Shown here: positions 27,876 to 38,000 of the stretch, one piece after another
Layout: every line of letters begins with the position of its first letter
Position numbering within the stretch: the first letter of the stretch is position 1
NCBI GenBank assembly: GCA_030068145.1
Contig: JAPJBO010000177.1
Span: 243,399 to 307,398, forward strand
Source: Diplonema papillatum
Lineage: Eukaryota; Euglenozoa; Diplonemea; Diplonemida; Diplonemidae
Length of the DNA: 64,000 nt
Direction: 5' to 3'
Made by a program: the position numbers and the translations under genes
The notes under the pieces: generated by a model
Told to the model about the DNA's origin: nothing
Databases searched by the model: none
What the model saw: the letters and a program-made list of their open reading frames with translations, nothing else

Positions 27876-30640
27876 ACTACCGCTCCACCGACGTCAGCAA
27901 CGGTGGAAAAACGGTCACGTGCGTTCTTTCAACGAAGTCGTGCAACTACTCCGAGCAGGTGTTCGGCCCGGACGAGAGCGTTTTTGTCACTGTCCAAGTC
28001 CAGAAGCTGATGGGTGGAGGAGCGAGGATCGGGCTCGTGCCGCACGACGAGCTTTCGCGTACCAGCAACTTCACCGTCGGGGAGAAGGAGATCCCCGGAT
28101 CCATTGGATGCGTCATCAAGGACGGCAAGGTGATCTTGATTGCCGACAACAAGCCTTTCTTCACCAGCAGGCTCGACACCTCTGATCCGACCGACATCCA
28201 CATGCATTTCCATGACCGGCGCGTCGAGTTCAGAATTGACACCGCGCAGCTTAACTCGGCAGAGCTGAAAGAAAAGCGGTTCAACTCACGCTACCGCCTG
28301 GGGGTGTCGGTCATTAGTGAAGGCCAGGTGGCGGAGATCACCTTCGTTGGGCGCCAGCCGCCGCCGTTGGCTCCGCCCAACAAGCCCTTCGACGGCTCCG
28401 TGCTAACGCTGCGTGACAACTATCGCTCCACCGACGTCAGCAACGGTGGAAAAACGGTCACGTGCGTTCGTTCAACGAAGTTGTGCAACTGGTCCAAGCA
28501 GGTGTTCGGCCCGGACGAGAGCGTCTTCGTCACTGTCCGGGTCCAGAAGCTGATGGGCGAGCTCTTGAGCATTGGACTCGTGCCGCACGACCAGCTCTCG
28601 CGCGCCCACAACTTCACCGTCGGGGAGAAGGAGATCCCCGGATCCATTGGATGCGGCATCAAGGACGGCAAGGCGATCTTGATGGCCGACGGACGGCCTT
28701 TCTTCACCGGCAGCTGCGACACCTCTGATCCGACCGACATCCAGATGCATTTCCATGACCGGCGCGTCGAGTTCAGAATTGGCAACGGGCAGGTTAACTC
28801 GGCAGAGCTGAAAGAAAAGCGGTTCAACTCACGCTACCGCCTGGGGGTGTCGGTCATTAGTGAAGGCCAGGTGGCGGAGATCACCTTCGTTGGGCGCCAG
28901 CCGCCGCCGTCGGCTCCACCGTCGGCTCCGCCAAACACGCCCTTCGACGGCTCCGTGCTAACGCTGCATGACAACTACCGCTCCACCGACGTCAGCAACG
29001 GTGGCAAAACGGTCACGTGCGTTCGTTCAACGAAGTCGTGCAACTACTCCGAGCAGGTGTTCGGCCCGGACGAGAGCGTTTTTGTCACTGTCCAAGTCCA
29101 GAAGCTGATGGGTGGAGGAGCGAGGATCGGGCTCGTGGCGCACGACGAGCTTTCGCGTACCAGCAACTTCACCGTCGGGGAGAAGGAGATCCCCGGCTCG
29201 GTTGGATGCGGCATCAAAAATGGCGAGGTGTTCTTGGTGATCAACGACATGGTTGTATTCCGCGGCGGTTGCGACACCTCTGATCCGACTGACATCCACA
29301 TGCATTTGCAGGACCAGCGCCTTCAATTTTCTATCGGTTCTGCCTCGCTCAGGTCGGAAGTACTGGGGACTCTGTCTTTCAAGTCCCGCTACCGCCTGGG
29401 GGTGTCGGTCATTAGTGAAGGCCAGGTGGCGGAGATCACCTTCGTTGGGCGCCAGCCGCCGCCGTCGGCTCCACCGTCGGCTCCACCGTCGGCTCCGCCC
29501 AACACGCCCTTCGACGGCTCCGTGCTAACGCTGCGTGACAACTACTGCTCCACCGACGTCAGCAACGGTGGCAAAACGGTCACGTGCGTTCGTTCAACGA
29601 AGTCGTGCAACTACTCCAAGCAGGTGTTCGGCCCGGACGAGAGCGTCTTCGTCACTGTCCGGGTCTGGAAGCTGATGGGCGAGCTCTTGAGCATTGGACT
29701 CGTGCCGCACGACCAGCTCTCGGGCGCCCTCAACTTCACCGTCGGGGAGAAGGAGATCCCCGGATCCATTGGATGCGGCATCAAGGACGGCAACGTGAGT
29801 TTCTTGATGGCCGACGACGAGCCTTTCTTCATCGGCAGCTGCGACACCTCTGATCCGACCGACATCCACATGCATTTCCATGACCGGCGCGTCGAGTTCA
29901 GAATTGGCAACGGGCAGGTTAACTCGGCAGAGCTGAAAGAAAAGCGGTTCAACTCACGCTACCGCCTGGGGGTGTCGGTCTTTAGTGAAGGCCAGGTGGC
30001 GGAGATCACCTTCGTTGGGCGCCAGCCGCCGCCGTCGGCTCCACCGTCGGCTCCACCGTCGGCTCCGCCAAACACGCCCTTCGACGGCTCCGTGCTAACG
30101 CTGCATGACAACTACCGCTCCACCGACGTCAGCAACGGTGGCAAAACGGTCACGTGCGTTCGTTCAACGAAGTCGTGCAACTACTCCAAGCAGGTGTTCG
30201 GCCCGGACGAGAGCGTCTTCGTCACTGTCCGGGTCTGGAAGCTGATGGGCGAGCTCTTGAGCATTGGACTCGTGCCGCACGACCAGCTCTCGCGCGCCCT
30301 CGACTTCACCGTCGGTGAGAAGGAGATCCCCGGATCCATTGGATGCGGCATCAAGGACGGCAAGGCGATCTTGATTGCCGACGACGAGCCTTTCTTCATC
30401 GGCAGCTGCGACACCTCTGATCCGACCGACATCCAGATGCATTTCCATGACCGGCGCGTCGAGTTCAGAATTAACAACGTGCAGGTTAACTCGGCAGAGC
30501 TGAAAGAAAAGCGGTTCAACTCACGCTACCGCCTGGGGGTGTCGGTCATTAGTGAAGGCCAGGTGGCGGAGATCACCTTCGTTGGCGCCAGCCGCCACCG
30601 TCGGCTCCGCCAAACACGCCCTTCGACGGCTCCGTGCTAA
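27876..30640 (+). CDS. middle SPRY-like repeats (domains 5-9)
   Basis: An open frame with five further domains, more varied than the first four and without the KGKRFNS duplication. Domain 7 is the most divergent, with IVFRGG-like and SIGSASLRSEVLG segments near 29250-29370. Linkers have one to three PPSA units. Domain 5 lacks its first ~15 residues because of the deletion at 27870. The frame leaves register at 30583, where one G is missing from GTTGGGCGCC, and ends at 30640 in a wrong-frame tail. No independent start codon is convincing, so this is a broken middle section rather than a separate gene. Confidence 0.6.
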
Positions 30641-31654
30641 CGCTGCATGACAACTACCGCTCCACCGACGTCAGCAACGGTGGCAAAACGGTCACGTGCG
30701 TTCGTTCAACGAAGTCGTGCAACTACTCCAAGCAGGTGTTCGGCCCGGACGAGAGCGTCTTCGTCACTGTCCGGGTCTGGAAGCTGATGGGCGAGCTCTT
30801 GAGCATTGGACTCGTGCCGCACGACCAGCTCTCGCGCGCCCTCGACTTCACCGTCGGTGAGAAGGAGATCCCCGGATCCATTGGATGCGGCATCAAGGAC
30901 GGCAAGGCGATCTTGATTGCCGACGACGAGCCTTTCTTCATCGGCAGCTGCGACACCTCTGATCCGACCGACATCCACATGCATTTCCATGACCGGCGCG
31001 TCGAGTTCAGAATTAACAACGTGCAGGTTAACTCGGCAGAGCTGAAAGAAAAGCGGTTCAACTCACGCTACCGCCTGGGGGTGTCGGTCATTAGTGAAGG
31101 CCAGGTGGCGGAGATCACCTTCGTTGGGCGCCAGCCGCCGCCGTCGGCTCCGCCCAACACGCCCTTCGACGGCTCCGTGCTAACGCTGCATGACAACTAC
31201 CGCTCCACCGACGTCAGCAACGGAAAAACGGTCACGTGCGTTCTTTCAACGAAGTCGTGCAACTACTCCAAGCAGGTGTTCGGCCCGGACGAGAGCGTCT
31301 TCGTCACTGTCCGGGTCTGGAAGCTGATGGGCGACTCTTGAGATTGGAGCGTCGCACGACAGCTCTCGGGCGCCCTCAACTTCACCGTCGGGGAGAAGGA
31401 GATCCCCGGATCCATTGGATGCGGCATCAAGGACGGCGACGTGATCTTGATTGCCGACACGAGCCTTTCTTCACGGCAGCTCGACACCTCTGATCCGAGA
31501 CATCCACATGCATTTCCATGACCGGCGCGTCGAGTTCAAATTGGCAACGGGCAGGTTAAACTCGGCAGAGCTGAAAGAAAAGCGGTTCAACTCACGCTAC
31601 CGCCTGGGGGTGTCGGTCATTAGTGAAGGCCAGGGGCGGAGATCACTCTGGGCG

Positions 31655-32626
31655 CCAGCCGCCAACAGATTCTGGCTTATCCACGCGGCTAACGGATATG
31701 CTTCTTCAGCTGTTGAGCAAGTGTCAACAGATGAGTCCCACAATGTGTCGCCGGGCGGCAACGTCGACGCAGCTATTGAGTCGATCTGTATACGTCGCCC
31801 GCGCATCGAGTTTTCCCCCGACGGAGGAACTCTGCTCGGGAAAGGTGCATTCGGTGCTGTGTACCGGGGCACGTGGGACGGGCAGAAGGTCGCCGTAAAG
31901 GTGCAGGAATGGAAGAACGACGAGAAGCAGCGGCGTGAGGTGGTGCTGGGGCACTCGCTCGTGCACCCCAACCTGGCACGTGTGCACGGGTGGTGCCGCG
32001 ATGAAGACAACCTCCTCGTGGTGATGCCGTTGTACTCGGATGGCAGCCTCGGGAAAAAGCTCAAGGCCAACTGCGGCGGACGACCGCAACCGTTGCACGG
32101 CGGGCCGTTGGGGTGGAATATCTTCTTCACCTATACGCTCGGCATCCTCCGCGGGCTGCGGCACATGGCGGACCGCAGCCCTCCCGTGCTCCACCGTGAC
32201 CTCAAACCCGACAACATCCTGCTTGATGGCGACGTCGTCAAGATCACAGACTTCGGCTTGGCGCGCGAGGCGTTGTCTGTGCAGGAGAATTACACTGCTT
32301 GCGGAACCCCGGTGTACATGTCTCCGGAGCAGTTCAGCGGCGAACAGCTGACCTCGAAGACCGACATCTACAGCTTCGGGATCATTGCGTGGGAAATGCT
32401 CTGCACCCCGAATTCCCCCCGAGAGGTTAGCGGGATCCAGCAACTCTGCCAAGAGGTGCAAGCAGGCAAGGCACCGCCGATGCAATTGGTGCCCACGGAC
32501 ATTGCCGAACAGCTGCTACCGTGTTACAAGCTCGACCCTCGCGATCGCCCGGCAGCACACGCACTCATCCTGGAATTCGAGCCGTTGCAGACGAAAAGGG
32601 CGGCGGGGCAGCCCAACGTGCCCTGA
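31655..32626 (+). CDS. protein kinase domain (Ser/Thr or TKL type)
   Basis: The complete kinase core is visible: glycine loop LGKGAFGAVYRG, VAVK lysine, HRDLKPDN catalytic loop, DFGLAR, activation segment ending GTPVYMSPEQ, and DIYSFGIIAWEML in the F helix. HRD, DFG and the VAVK lysine are all present, so the domain should be active. The style of the activation loop and the YSFGIIAWEML motif suggest a tyrosine-kinase-like or receptor-interacting type. It ends at TGA 32624-32626 soon after the domain. Upstream it is fused to the SPRY-like array through a linker (31655-31830). The frame 5' of about 31650 is disturbed. Expected role: phosphorylation downstream of ligand or partner binding by the repeat array. 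Confidence 0.9.
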   Translation, partial: PAANRFWLIHAANGYASSAVEQVSTDESHNVSPGGNVDAAIESICIRRPRIEFSPDGGTLLGKGAFGAVYRGTWDGQKVAVKVQEWKNDEKQRREVVLGHSLVHPNLARVHGWCRDEDNLLVVMPLYSDGSLGKKLKANCGGRPQPLHGGPLGWNIFFTYTLGILRGLRHMADRSPPVLHRDLKPDNILLDGDVVKITDFGLAREALSVQENYTACGTPVYMSPEQFSGEQLTSKTDIYSFGIIAWEMLCTPNSPREVSGIQQLCQEVQAGKAPPMQLVPTDIAEQLLPCYKLDPRDRPAAHALILEFEPLQTKRAAGQPNVP

Positions 32627-33281
32627 AGCCTAGTTCACGACGCCTAGGCCGATGTAGTGGGGATGCTGACCCAACGAACAGGGACTAATAAGAGTGTGTG
32701 CACTTTACGCGCACTTTGCAAGTGGGGGAGGGTGTGTTTCAATTTCTCCCCTGTCTGCGGCGTTCTTAGTTTACAAACTACTACTGTTGCCTACTACTAC
32801 TTTCAAGTTTTCAAGTTCGTTCTACTACTACTGCCCTTGTGGCACTTGCACTTCAAGTTCGTTCTACTACTACTACATTCCTCAACAGCGACGTGTGCCA
32901 GATCGAGCCATTTCAGAAGGAAAGGTGAGCGCATGTTGCGCATCGGTGGCCCGTTCCGCCGCATCCGACCCCGGATCTGGACTCGAGTCTCAACATCGGA
33001 GGAAAGAAATACGGCCGCAGGATGCTAAAGTAAAGACAGAAGCAAGTGCTGAGACCGAACCCTTGGGGGAAGACATTCTCCAAGGATAACACCATTTTAC
33101 TGTACTTTATTGGTGGCTTGCCGTGGCTACCCTTGAAGGAAAGCGGCTCCGGGTTCTGCCCGGAAACACCTCGGGTGAAGAAAAAGAAGTGGTGGGATAT
33201 CAGATCAGAAAAAGAGAGAACGAGTATAAGTATCAGCTAAGAGAAGCGTGAAGGGGGGTCCATCCCCGCTCTCATTCGAGT

Positions 33282-33716
33282 ATGGATGACGTCGACGCAC
33301 TGATCGCCAGGGCATCCGCCTTGGCTGGGAAGTGCCATGACAAAAAGACGAGGCAGCAACTGCTGTCTATCTTAGACGTCATCCTGTCCTTGGTCGAGAC
33401 AGGGATGGCCGGATCGTCGCCCGCACCGCTTGGCGCCAGAAACCCGCGCCCCCTTCGACGCATGGCTCCGGGGCACAAGAGGCTCGACCTCCGGTATCCG
33501 AGAAGCGTTCGGTGTCCGATAAGCGACCGGTATCCGAGAAGCGACCGGACCCCTCCACCGAAGATTCATGGGCGGAAAGGATGCGCCGCTCTACATCGAC
33601 GAAGCAACCGCAGGTGCCTAGCACGTGGTCGGAGAGGACGCGCCGCACCCGTCCGAAGGCCAGTATGGTCTTCCATGACTGGCAAGTGGCGAAGGTCGGG
33701 TCTACCGACGAGTTGA
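33282..33716 (+). CDS. possible N-terminal frame of the APE element ORF1
   Basis: Starts at ATG 33282: MDDVDALIARASALAGKCHD then KKTRQQLLSILDVILSLVE, an amphipathic helical segment that would suit an ORF1 start. After about residue 50 it becomes Arg/Pro-rich and loses character. The next frame (33512-35083) is open back to about 33320 but has no ATG there. One frameshift near 33330-33500, mutational or programmed, would join them. Confidence 0.45.
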   Translation: MDDVDALIARASALAGKCHDKKTRQQLLSILDVILSLVETGMAGSSPAPLGARNPRPLRRMAPGHKRLDLRYPRSVRCPISDRYPRSDRTPPPKIHGRKGCAALHRRSNRRCLARGRRGRAAPVRRPVWSSMTGKWRRSGLPTS

Positions 33717-35083
33717 GGAGCGGAAAGGGCGGCCTACTCGTGGCTGCAAGTGTCGAAGATGCGGAATCCGCATGGGGTGCGGCCCTCGACACCGTCGCGG
33801 TTTACCCCGAAGCGAAGGTTGCCGTCGTCTGCAGCGTTCCGTGGGACGGTTCGGTGAGGCACCTCGTCACCTTGTCTGACGGCGGTCATCAGGACGTATG
33901 GTCGCGGTTCCAAAACCTGGCCCTGCCCACGGTGCATTGCAAAGCAGTCGACACCCTCCAGCCGACGACACAGGTTTGCCTGTTCCAGGTGCGCGCCGCC
34001 TACGTCCACGCGGCCACCTGGGATACCGCGATGAAGGCCGCACAATCTGTGCGGATTATGGCGAAGAAGGCCGCAGAAGCGGAAGGACTGCGCATGGATT
34101 GGAGCGCAGTGTTCACAAAGGTGCACCGCCGGCAGGGGGTGTGTGAGGTGAGCGTGCGCGTCCCGATCGTTGACGTGCAGAAGCTGCTGCGGAGCTCCGG
34201 CAAAGCCGGAACATTCTGGAAGGCCTTGTCCTTCGTCAACGGGACGGACACCATGCCGGCGGTGTGGGTGAGTGACTGCACCCTTGAAGAGGCGCGACGG
34301 CTGGCGGCACTGACTCCGAATACGTTCGGGGTAATCGCGGGCACAAAGACGGGTGTCTTCGGCATTCGGACGACCCCGGAACACGTTGCCGCCACCGAAT
34401 CCGCGGTCGGAAAAAAGCTGTCGAAGCGCCAACTGCGTGGCGACAAATACGTGGTCACCACCGCGTGCGCTTCGGAACACGCGACCGACCTCCTTGCCGC
34501 CTGCGCTGCTGCCGGCTGGAAGGTCGAACAAGCCGGGGCCTTCAAGCGACAAGGTAAGACCGTGTGCATCGTCATCGCCGACACGGGCCCACCTGCACCC
34601 GTGTTCTTCCGGCTCGATCGCGCGTCTATTTCGATAAGGAAATACGACCGCTCCACTGACGCGAGGCAACGGAAGGGATTCTCCACGCAGTGTCAGCGGG
34701 AGAAGGTCAAACTCCCACCCGAGTTCTTCGCTAGCCTCAACGAACGGCCCGAGCCGTCTCCGGGCCAAAAGAGGGGACGCACAGAGGATGAGACAACTGA
34801 GTCCCAGGAAAAGCTAGCACGGGTGGACGGCAAGGACAACATGGTCACCGACTGCCGGCACACCAGCTGGCAGGAAGCACACTCGAACGCCGAAGCTTTC
34901 CTCTGCGTGGTCTGCGCCAAAGGCATGCAGGTCGGACAAGCCAAGCGGCTTTGCGCGCACGGCCCCTGCCAGGCTGCAATCTGTCACGCATGCTGGACTA
35001 AGTCGCGGGCCACGCCGCCAACTTCATCTCCCTCGCCCGCGCAGGCGACCGCCGACGTCCCCCCCCCGGAGTCACAATGGTGA
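33512..35083 (+). CDS. ORF1 protein of APE-type retrotransposon
   Basis: About 520 residues. It begins with short repeats (SVSDKRPVSEKRPDPS), then a central region without a recognised domain. A C-terminal Cys/His-rich module at about residues 450-500 has H..W...H, CVVCAKG, CAHGPCQAAICHACW, spaced like a small zinc-binding fold. Such modules in ORF1 proteins bind element RNA. The first codon shown is GTG; the true start is probably ATG 33282 through a frame change. The stop TGA (35081-35083) overlaps the ORF2 start in ATGGTGA. Confidence 0.65.
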   Translation: MSDKRPVSEKRPDPSTEDSWAERMRRSTSTKQPQVPSTWSERTRRTRPKASMVFHDWQVAKVGSTDELRSGKGGLLVAASVEDAESAWGAALDTVAVYPEAKVAVVCSVPWDGSVRHLVTLSDGGHQDVWSRFQNLALPTVHCKAVDTLQPTTQVCLFQVRAAYVHAATWDTAMKAAQSVRIMAKKAAEAEGLRMDWSAVFTKVHRRQGVCEVSVRVPIVDVQKLLRSSGKAGTFWKALSFVNGTDTMPAVWVSDCTLEEARRLAALTPNTFGVIAGTKTGVFGIRTTPEHVAATESAVGKKLSKRQLRGDKYVVTTACASEHATDLLAACAAAGWKVEQAGAFKRQGKTVCIVIADTGPPAPVFFRLDRASISIRKYDRSTDARQRKGFSTQCQREKVKLPPEFFASLNERPEPSPGQKRGRTEDETTESQEKLARVDGKDNMVTDCRHTSWQEAHSNAEAFLCVVCAKGMQVGQAKRLCAHGPCQAAICHACWTKSRATPPTSSPSPAQATADVPPPESQW

Positions 35084-38000
35084 TCCACGCCAACGATTTG
35101 TCCCCCCAGCCGACGAGAGAGTTCTATCTGGCCCTCGTAGCGTACGCGCTTCTCGTGACTCAAGGTATCGAACCCAACCCTGGCCCTCCACCAATTCGAA
35201 TTGTGACTATAAATGTCACGTCCTTGATGAAGAACCTGTACCTCCTCATCTGCATAGCGGCGGACATCATCTGTGTTCAAGAAACGAAGTTGACGAGTGC
35301 CGGGCAGAGAAGTATCCGGATGGCCCTGAAACAAGCCGGCGCCCTTGATGTATGGCAACCCTTCTTCGGCAGCTGCTGTGTTGGGCGGAAGTGCGGCAAC
35401 AGCGTCCCATCCCAGGTTACAGGAGGTAGTGCAGGAGTCGCGATTTTCGTCAAGAAAGGCTTGCCTGCATGTATCGTCGAGCCTTTTGACGCAGCCGAGC
35501 AACGTGCCTACGAATCGGCCCGCTTCTTGCATGTACGTGTCGCGACAGGTGTAGGTAAAGGAGCCGTACACGTGGTGTCATTGTACGGTCACTGTGGCAT
35601 TTCCGAAAAACCCGAGCGGGAAAGGTTGATCGAGGGATCCCTGTGGGGATTGCGCCAGCGCTTGGGTGCTGTGCCCCTTGTCGCCGCCGGCGATTTCAAC
35701 ACGACCCCCCTCGGTTCCCCGGCGCTCCGATTCGCCTTGCGCAACGGCTGGTCGGACTCTGCCGAGCTGCAAGCTGAAGCCCTGGGAAGTCCTGCAGAGT
35801 TTACATGTTACCACGGTCAGCCGTCACGCATCGACCTTCTTCTCACCAACGAAGTCGCTTCTGCCGCTCTCGGTCGCGTGGAGACTTTCGAAGCCGGCCT
35901 CCCTACGCACAAGGCGGTCCGAGCCACCTTTAATCTTGCAGTATTCCAACAACTGAACCCGGTACTCCGGTACCCCCGGGCAATTCCAAGCACCGGGCTG
36001 AGCGGCCTGGACGACCCGAATGCCCTCCGGAACGTCTCTGAGAAGTACCGCCTCGGGGACCCTTGCCCCCCCGGGCTCGAAGGTAGCCCCCGGGTGAACT
36101 TCCTCTGGCAACGGACTTCGCGAGCTGCGGAAGAGTACCTCATCCTCAAATCCGGAATCGAAGGCAACCTAACCGGGTACTGTGGCCGTGGCGTACGTCG
36201 GGAATTGAACTCTCAGCGAGTATCGGCGAGGCCGTCCCCTGAAGGTGCGGGAGCCGATACAGCTTCTTTGAAGAGAGCCAGGTGTCTCCTTGGGCGCATA
36301 CGGGAGTACGCAGCCGCCAGAGCCAAATGGGAAAGCACAATCGTCTCCCCTGGCCCTTTGCCCTTCCAGCTTGAGGGACAGTGGACGAAAATACGCTCCT
36401 TTCGAAGTTTCGTGTTGCTGCGCACGGATGGGAAGTGTGCTCTGCCACCCGAGCCGCCGTCAGCGAAAATCGGAAGAGGCCTCGCGTTTACCGTCTCAGG
36501 ACTGTGTCGTGACCTGGCGCATAGCACGCTAACTTCGAGATACCTGAAGAGCGCGAGGAGTCAGCGGGAGCTTCGCGACCCCCTGGGGAAGGAATCGTTC
36601 GCTTGGGTGAAGAAAGACGCGCCATCGGGGTTATCGTTTGTAACTGGGGCCGATGGGCGGCTCACTGCGAACTTGGCAGAAGTTGACGCGTTGGTGAGGA
36701 GGAGTTGGGATCCAGTGCTCCGCATGTACGCCGAGAAGAGGGAACCCGAGTTTGCCCCTTTCTTCCAGGAGTACAAAGACTTTATCACGCAACACCCATG
36801 CAATCTAAATCCGATCACGGCCGAGCGGCTTCGTCAGGTGGCGAAAAAGAAGAGCGTACAGACGTCTTGCGGTGTCGACGGCTGGCGCATGCGTGAAATC
36901 GCCGTTCTGCCGAATGCAATCCTGGAAAGCTTTGTCGCGGTGCTCAACGAGGTAGAGGAAACCGGCTTCTGGCCCGACGGAGTCCTGGACGCAATGGTCA
37001 CCTTAATTCCTAAAGGAGAAGGGAGTGATCCACTGAAGCTGCGTCCGATTACTGTCTCGAGCGTAGTATACCGACTCTGGGCTAGCGTGCGCCTACAGGA
37101 TGTCATGCTCTGGCAAGAGCTATGGATTCACGGGTCGCAACATGGTTTCCGGCACGGCCACTCCTGCGACGACGTGGTCATGGATATCGCCCTGTCGATA
37201 GAGGAATCACTGACAAACGGTACACCCCTGTGCGGGGTCGCACTCGACTTTGCCAAGTGCTTTGACCGCGTCCCTCAGGCCCTGGTGCTCGACTTGATGG
37301 AGGCGCTTGGGCTTCACGAGCGTGTGCTGGCACCCTTACGCCACATATACAAGCACCTGCGGCGTCGCTTCCGGTACCCCTTGGGAGTCGGCGAGATGTT
37401 CACTGTCACCAACGGAATTCTCCAGGGCTGCCCGATATCAGTGGTCCTGATCAACGCGCTCCTCTCTGTTCTCTCGAAGGCCTTGGTCAGCCGAGCTCGG
37501 GTGAGTCCGAAGTCGTTCGCCGACGATCTGTACCTGCTGTCGCAACTTGCGAGGCTACTCCAAGAGGGAATTCGAACCACAGAGGTGTTCGACAGCCTGA
37601 CAGGCTTTGCCCTCAACGAGGACAAGTCGGTCTCCTTCTCGACGTCCCCAGAGCCTCCTCGCCTCGTGATCGGTCGCAAAATAATTCGATCGAGCAAAAT
37701 AGTGAAGGTTTTGGGTGTCCCCCTGGGCACAGAGGGACCCGTTGACAACCGCAGGGCCAACGCCACGGTCGAGGCCGCGGCCAGACTTGAGGCGGCGCCG
37801 CTCATGCATCGCACGAAGTTCCGCATAATGCAGACGATCGCAGCCTCCGCGTATTACGGGGCGGCCTACTGCACGAATACAACAGGTGGCTTCGTCAACA
37901 GCTCAACGCTCCGAACGGCACTCTCCGCTTGCGTGATCCCTCGATCTAACCGGGCGAAGAGCCCTCTTGCGGTTCTCTCCCTGGTTGCAAAAGCACACCT

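Larger units (their letters stand above)
25540..32626 (+). pseudogene. multi-SPRY-like repeat protein kinase locus, frame broken
   Basis: The locus joins a lipid-anchor N-terminus, about 11 copies of a ~180-residue domain linked by PPPSAPP spacers, and a C-terminal protein kinase, all on one strand without evident introns. Breaks are a 50-bp deletion at 27870 that shifts the frame, a 1-bp loss at about 30583, a GGT codon loss near 31223, and a cluster of small deletions at 31330-31650. Without the indels it would encode a protein of roughly 2,300 residues. The breaks could be real decay or assembly errors in an identical tandem array. The N-terminal part and the kinase are each intact, which leaves open two shorter expressed proteins. 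Confidence 0.7.

Noticed and set aside
33734-34768. 344-codon minus-strand frame
   Set aside because: It is antisense to ORF1 of the APE element, lacks domains, and the sense strand is clearly coding.
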